Assembly: GCA_021838985.1 (NCBI GenBank)
Contig: JAKCCC010000012.1
Location: 1 to 14,152 of the forward strand
Reading direction: 5' to 3'
Length of the DNA stretch: 14,152 nucleotides
Source: Planctomycetota bacterium
GTDB taxonomy: Bacteria; Planctomycetota; Phycisphaerae; WQYP01
Made by a program: the position numbers and the translations under genes. The first letter of the stretch is position 1, and each line of letters begins with the position of its first letter. The notes beneath the pieces were generated by a model. It searched no databases, was not told the origin of the DNA, and worked only from the letters and a program-made list of their open reading frames with translations. Positions 12,741-14,152 of this stretch are shown in pieces.

Positions 12741-14152
12741 ACGCCAACGGGCCAACGGCGGACATTCTGGTGATCGGTGGGGGGGTCAGTGGTATGACCG
12801 CGGCCATTGAGGCCTCGGAGGCTGGCGCCCAAGTGCTGCTGGTCGAAAAGAATCCGTATCTGGGGGGGCGGGTGACAGCGCTGAACCAGTACTTTCCGAA
12901 GTTGTGCCCTCCACAGTGCGGACTGGAGATAAATCTCCGTCGCATTCGCACCAGCCCGCGGATCCGCACGATGACCTTGGCCAGTGTCGAAAAAATCAGC
13001 GGCGGGGCGGGGCATTATCAGGTAACCATCCGCCGCCAACCCCGCGGGGTGAACGCCAAATGTACCGCCTGCGGAGCGTGCGTAGCGGCTTGTCCCGTGG
13101 AACGGTCCGATGCGTTCAACTTCGGCTTGAGCCGCACCAAGGCCATTTATTTGCCGTACGCGATGGCTTGGCCGGTGCGTTACGTCATTGACGCGGCGGT
13201 TTGCCCGGGCCGCAGTTGCGGTAAGTGCGTGCCGGCTTGCCCTTACGGAGCCATCGAATTGGATGGGCAACCCGAGGTCATCGAGATGCCGGTCCGGGCG
13301 GTGATCTGGGCCACCGGTTGGAACCCGTATAACGCCGCGCTCATCGACGGCCTGGGTTTTGGCCGCTCCCCGAACGTCATCACCAATGTGATGATGGAGC
13401 GGCTGGCGGCCCGGAATGGTCCGACGGGCGGCAAGATTCAGCGGCCATCGGATGGTGCGGCCGTGCAATCCGTCGCTTTCGTGCAGTGTGCCGGATCGCG
13501 CGACGAGCATTATCTGAAGCACTGTTCGGGCGTCTGTTGTATGGTGTCGCTGAAACAGGCCCGTTACGTTCGCGAGCAATACCCGGAGGCCAAGATAAGC
13601 ATTTTTTATATTGATTTGCGCACGCCGGGCCGGCAGGAAGACTTCCTGGCTTCGGCCGAGGCGGACGAAAAGATCGAATTCATCAAAGGCAAGGTGGCCA
13701 AAGTTACCGCGGTCAGCGGCGCTGGCGATCTGGTGGTCGAAGCGGAGGACACTCTCGCCGGCCAGCGCATCAGCCGGAAAGTGAACCTGGTGGTGTTGGC
13801 CACCGGCATGGCGCCGGCGGTATCCGATGAGCTGATCGCGGGCGGGGTGGCGTTGCAACGGGACCAACACGGATTCCTGGCGGAGGAACAACGCCAGGGG
13901 GGCCTGTTCGCGGCGGGCTGCGCCAAGCGGCCTGTGGATGTTGCCGAGTGCGTGCGTGACGCCACCGGCGCGGCTTTACAGGCCATCCAGGAATGCCATT
14001 TCTCCGGTGCGTCCGGGGCGCCAACGGAAAACAACAGCTGCCCCATGTATATAGCCCCCGGCTTGCCGGGGGTGAAATCTCCGCCAAGCCCGGTTCCCGC
14101 CGGCGCTTGCCAAGCGCCTTCACCAGGCCCCAGTCGCGATTTTCAGGGAGTA
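12737..14152 (+). CDS. qmoA: Quinone-interacting membrane-bound oxidoreductase subunit A (3' partial)
   Basis: 472 codons are visible and the frame is still open at the window end. QmoA is a HdrA-like FAD/Fe-S protein of the Qmo complex, held to move electrons from menaquinol to APS reductase at the inner face of the membrane. Seen: FAD motif GGGVSG at 14-19, VEKNPYLGGRVTALNQYFPK at 36-55, CPPQCGLE at 57-64, ferredoxin motif C109-x2-C112-x2-C115-x3-C119-P, a second one C156-x4-C161-x2-C164-x3-C168-P, FVQCAGSRDEHYLKHC with C251 and C263, CC at 267-268, FYIDLRTPGRQEDF at 290-303, and the near-terminal FAAGCAKRPVDVAE at 391-404. The conserved body ends near residue 419 (AALQAIQE), where known QmoA proteins stop. 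Here at least 53 more residues follow, partly from a hairpin repeat. QmoB and QmoC are expected beyond the window. The start ATG overlaps the YkgJ stop (ATGA). Confidence 0.96.
   Translation, partial: MNANGPTADILVIGGGVSGMTAAIEASEAGAQVLLVEKNPYLGGRVTALNQYFPKLCPPQCGLEINLRRIRTSPRIRTMTLASVEKISGGAGHYQVTIRRQPRGVNAKCTACGACVAACPVERSDAFNFGLSRTKAIYLPYAMAWPVRYVIDAAVCPGRSCGKCVPACPYGAIELDGQPEVIEMPVRAVIWATGWNPYNAALIDGLGFGRSPNVITNVMMERLAARNGPTGGKIQRPSDGAAVQSVAFVQCAGSRDEHYLKHCSGVCCMVSLKQARYVREQYPEAKISIFYIDLRTPGRQEDFLASAEADEKIEFIKGKVAKVTAVSGAGDLVVEAEDTLAGQRISRKVNLVVLATGMAPAVSDELIAGGVALQRDQHGFLAEEQRQGGLFAAGCAKRPVDVAECVRDATGAALQAIQECHFSGASGAPTENNSCPMYIAPGLPGVKSPPSPVPAGACQAPSPGPSRDFQGV
14045..14075 (-). repeat. 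CACCACCCC-hairpin-TATATA repeat, copy 3 (inverted), inside qmoA
   Basis: TGTATATAG, a perfect stem CCCCCGGC-TT-GCCGGGGG (14055-14072), and TGAA make up the copy. Read on the minus strand it gives CACCCCC..., an 8-bp stem with a 2-nt loop, and CTATATA, the same build as copy 1 at 11217. It is translated in frame as MYIAPGLPGVK in the extended C-terminus of QmoA. Confidence 0.8.

Noticed and set aside
12722..13891. 389-codon minus-strand open frame across qmoA
   Set aside because: It lies antisense to qmoA, whose plus-strand translation matches the family over its whole length.

Overview
The window reads as part of the chromosome of an uncultured, high-GC, dissimilatory sulfate-reducing bacterium. 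aprB, aprA and qmoA are clear from sequence and stand in the order known from sulfate reducers. Phylum cannot be read directly. The number of short palindromic interspersed repeats, several of them running in frame through genes, recalls genomes of the Planctomycetota/Verrucomicrobiota kind and similar uncultured lineages; that placement is a guess from memory of such repeats, not a result.

Left part (about 1-6840): three plus-strand genes with 13-bp gaps form an apparent operon. The first, cut by the window start, is a DUF1156/COG1743-type adenine DNA methylase with a Zn-ribbon. The second is a 314-residue protein with a type I R-subunit-like PD-(D/E)XK core behind a possible PUA/EVE-like N-terminal domain. 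The third is a DUF499/COG1483 P-loop ATPase of 966 residues. Methylase plus DUF499 ATPase is a gene pair seen in bacterial and archaeal defence islands. With the nuclease between them, this looks like a modification/restriction-type anti-invader cassette, and it is the best candidate here for a poorly described system. The methylase carries several repeat-derived in-frame insertions.

Middle (about 6840-8620): a 542-bp stretch with no gene I can support, then cysC (APS kinase) on the minus strand, then a 618-bp divergent control region. That region holds hairpins and two tandem CRP/FNR-type palindromes ahead of aprB.

Right part (8620-14152): aprB and aprA (APS reductase), a small zinc-ribbon protein, a YkgJ-family CxxCC cysteine-cluster protein with a repeat-derived tail, and qmoA (partial, running off the window end). 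The last three genes overlap by 8 and 4 bp, so they are probably co-translated. AprBA reduces APS to sulfite and AMP, and QmoA belongs to the membrane-linked complex thought to feed it electrons from menaquinol. CysC competes for the same APS to make PAPS. The two small cysteine proteins between aprA and qmoA are plausible accessory or assembly factors.

No tRNA, rRNA, CRISPR array, transposase or phage gene was recognised.
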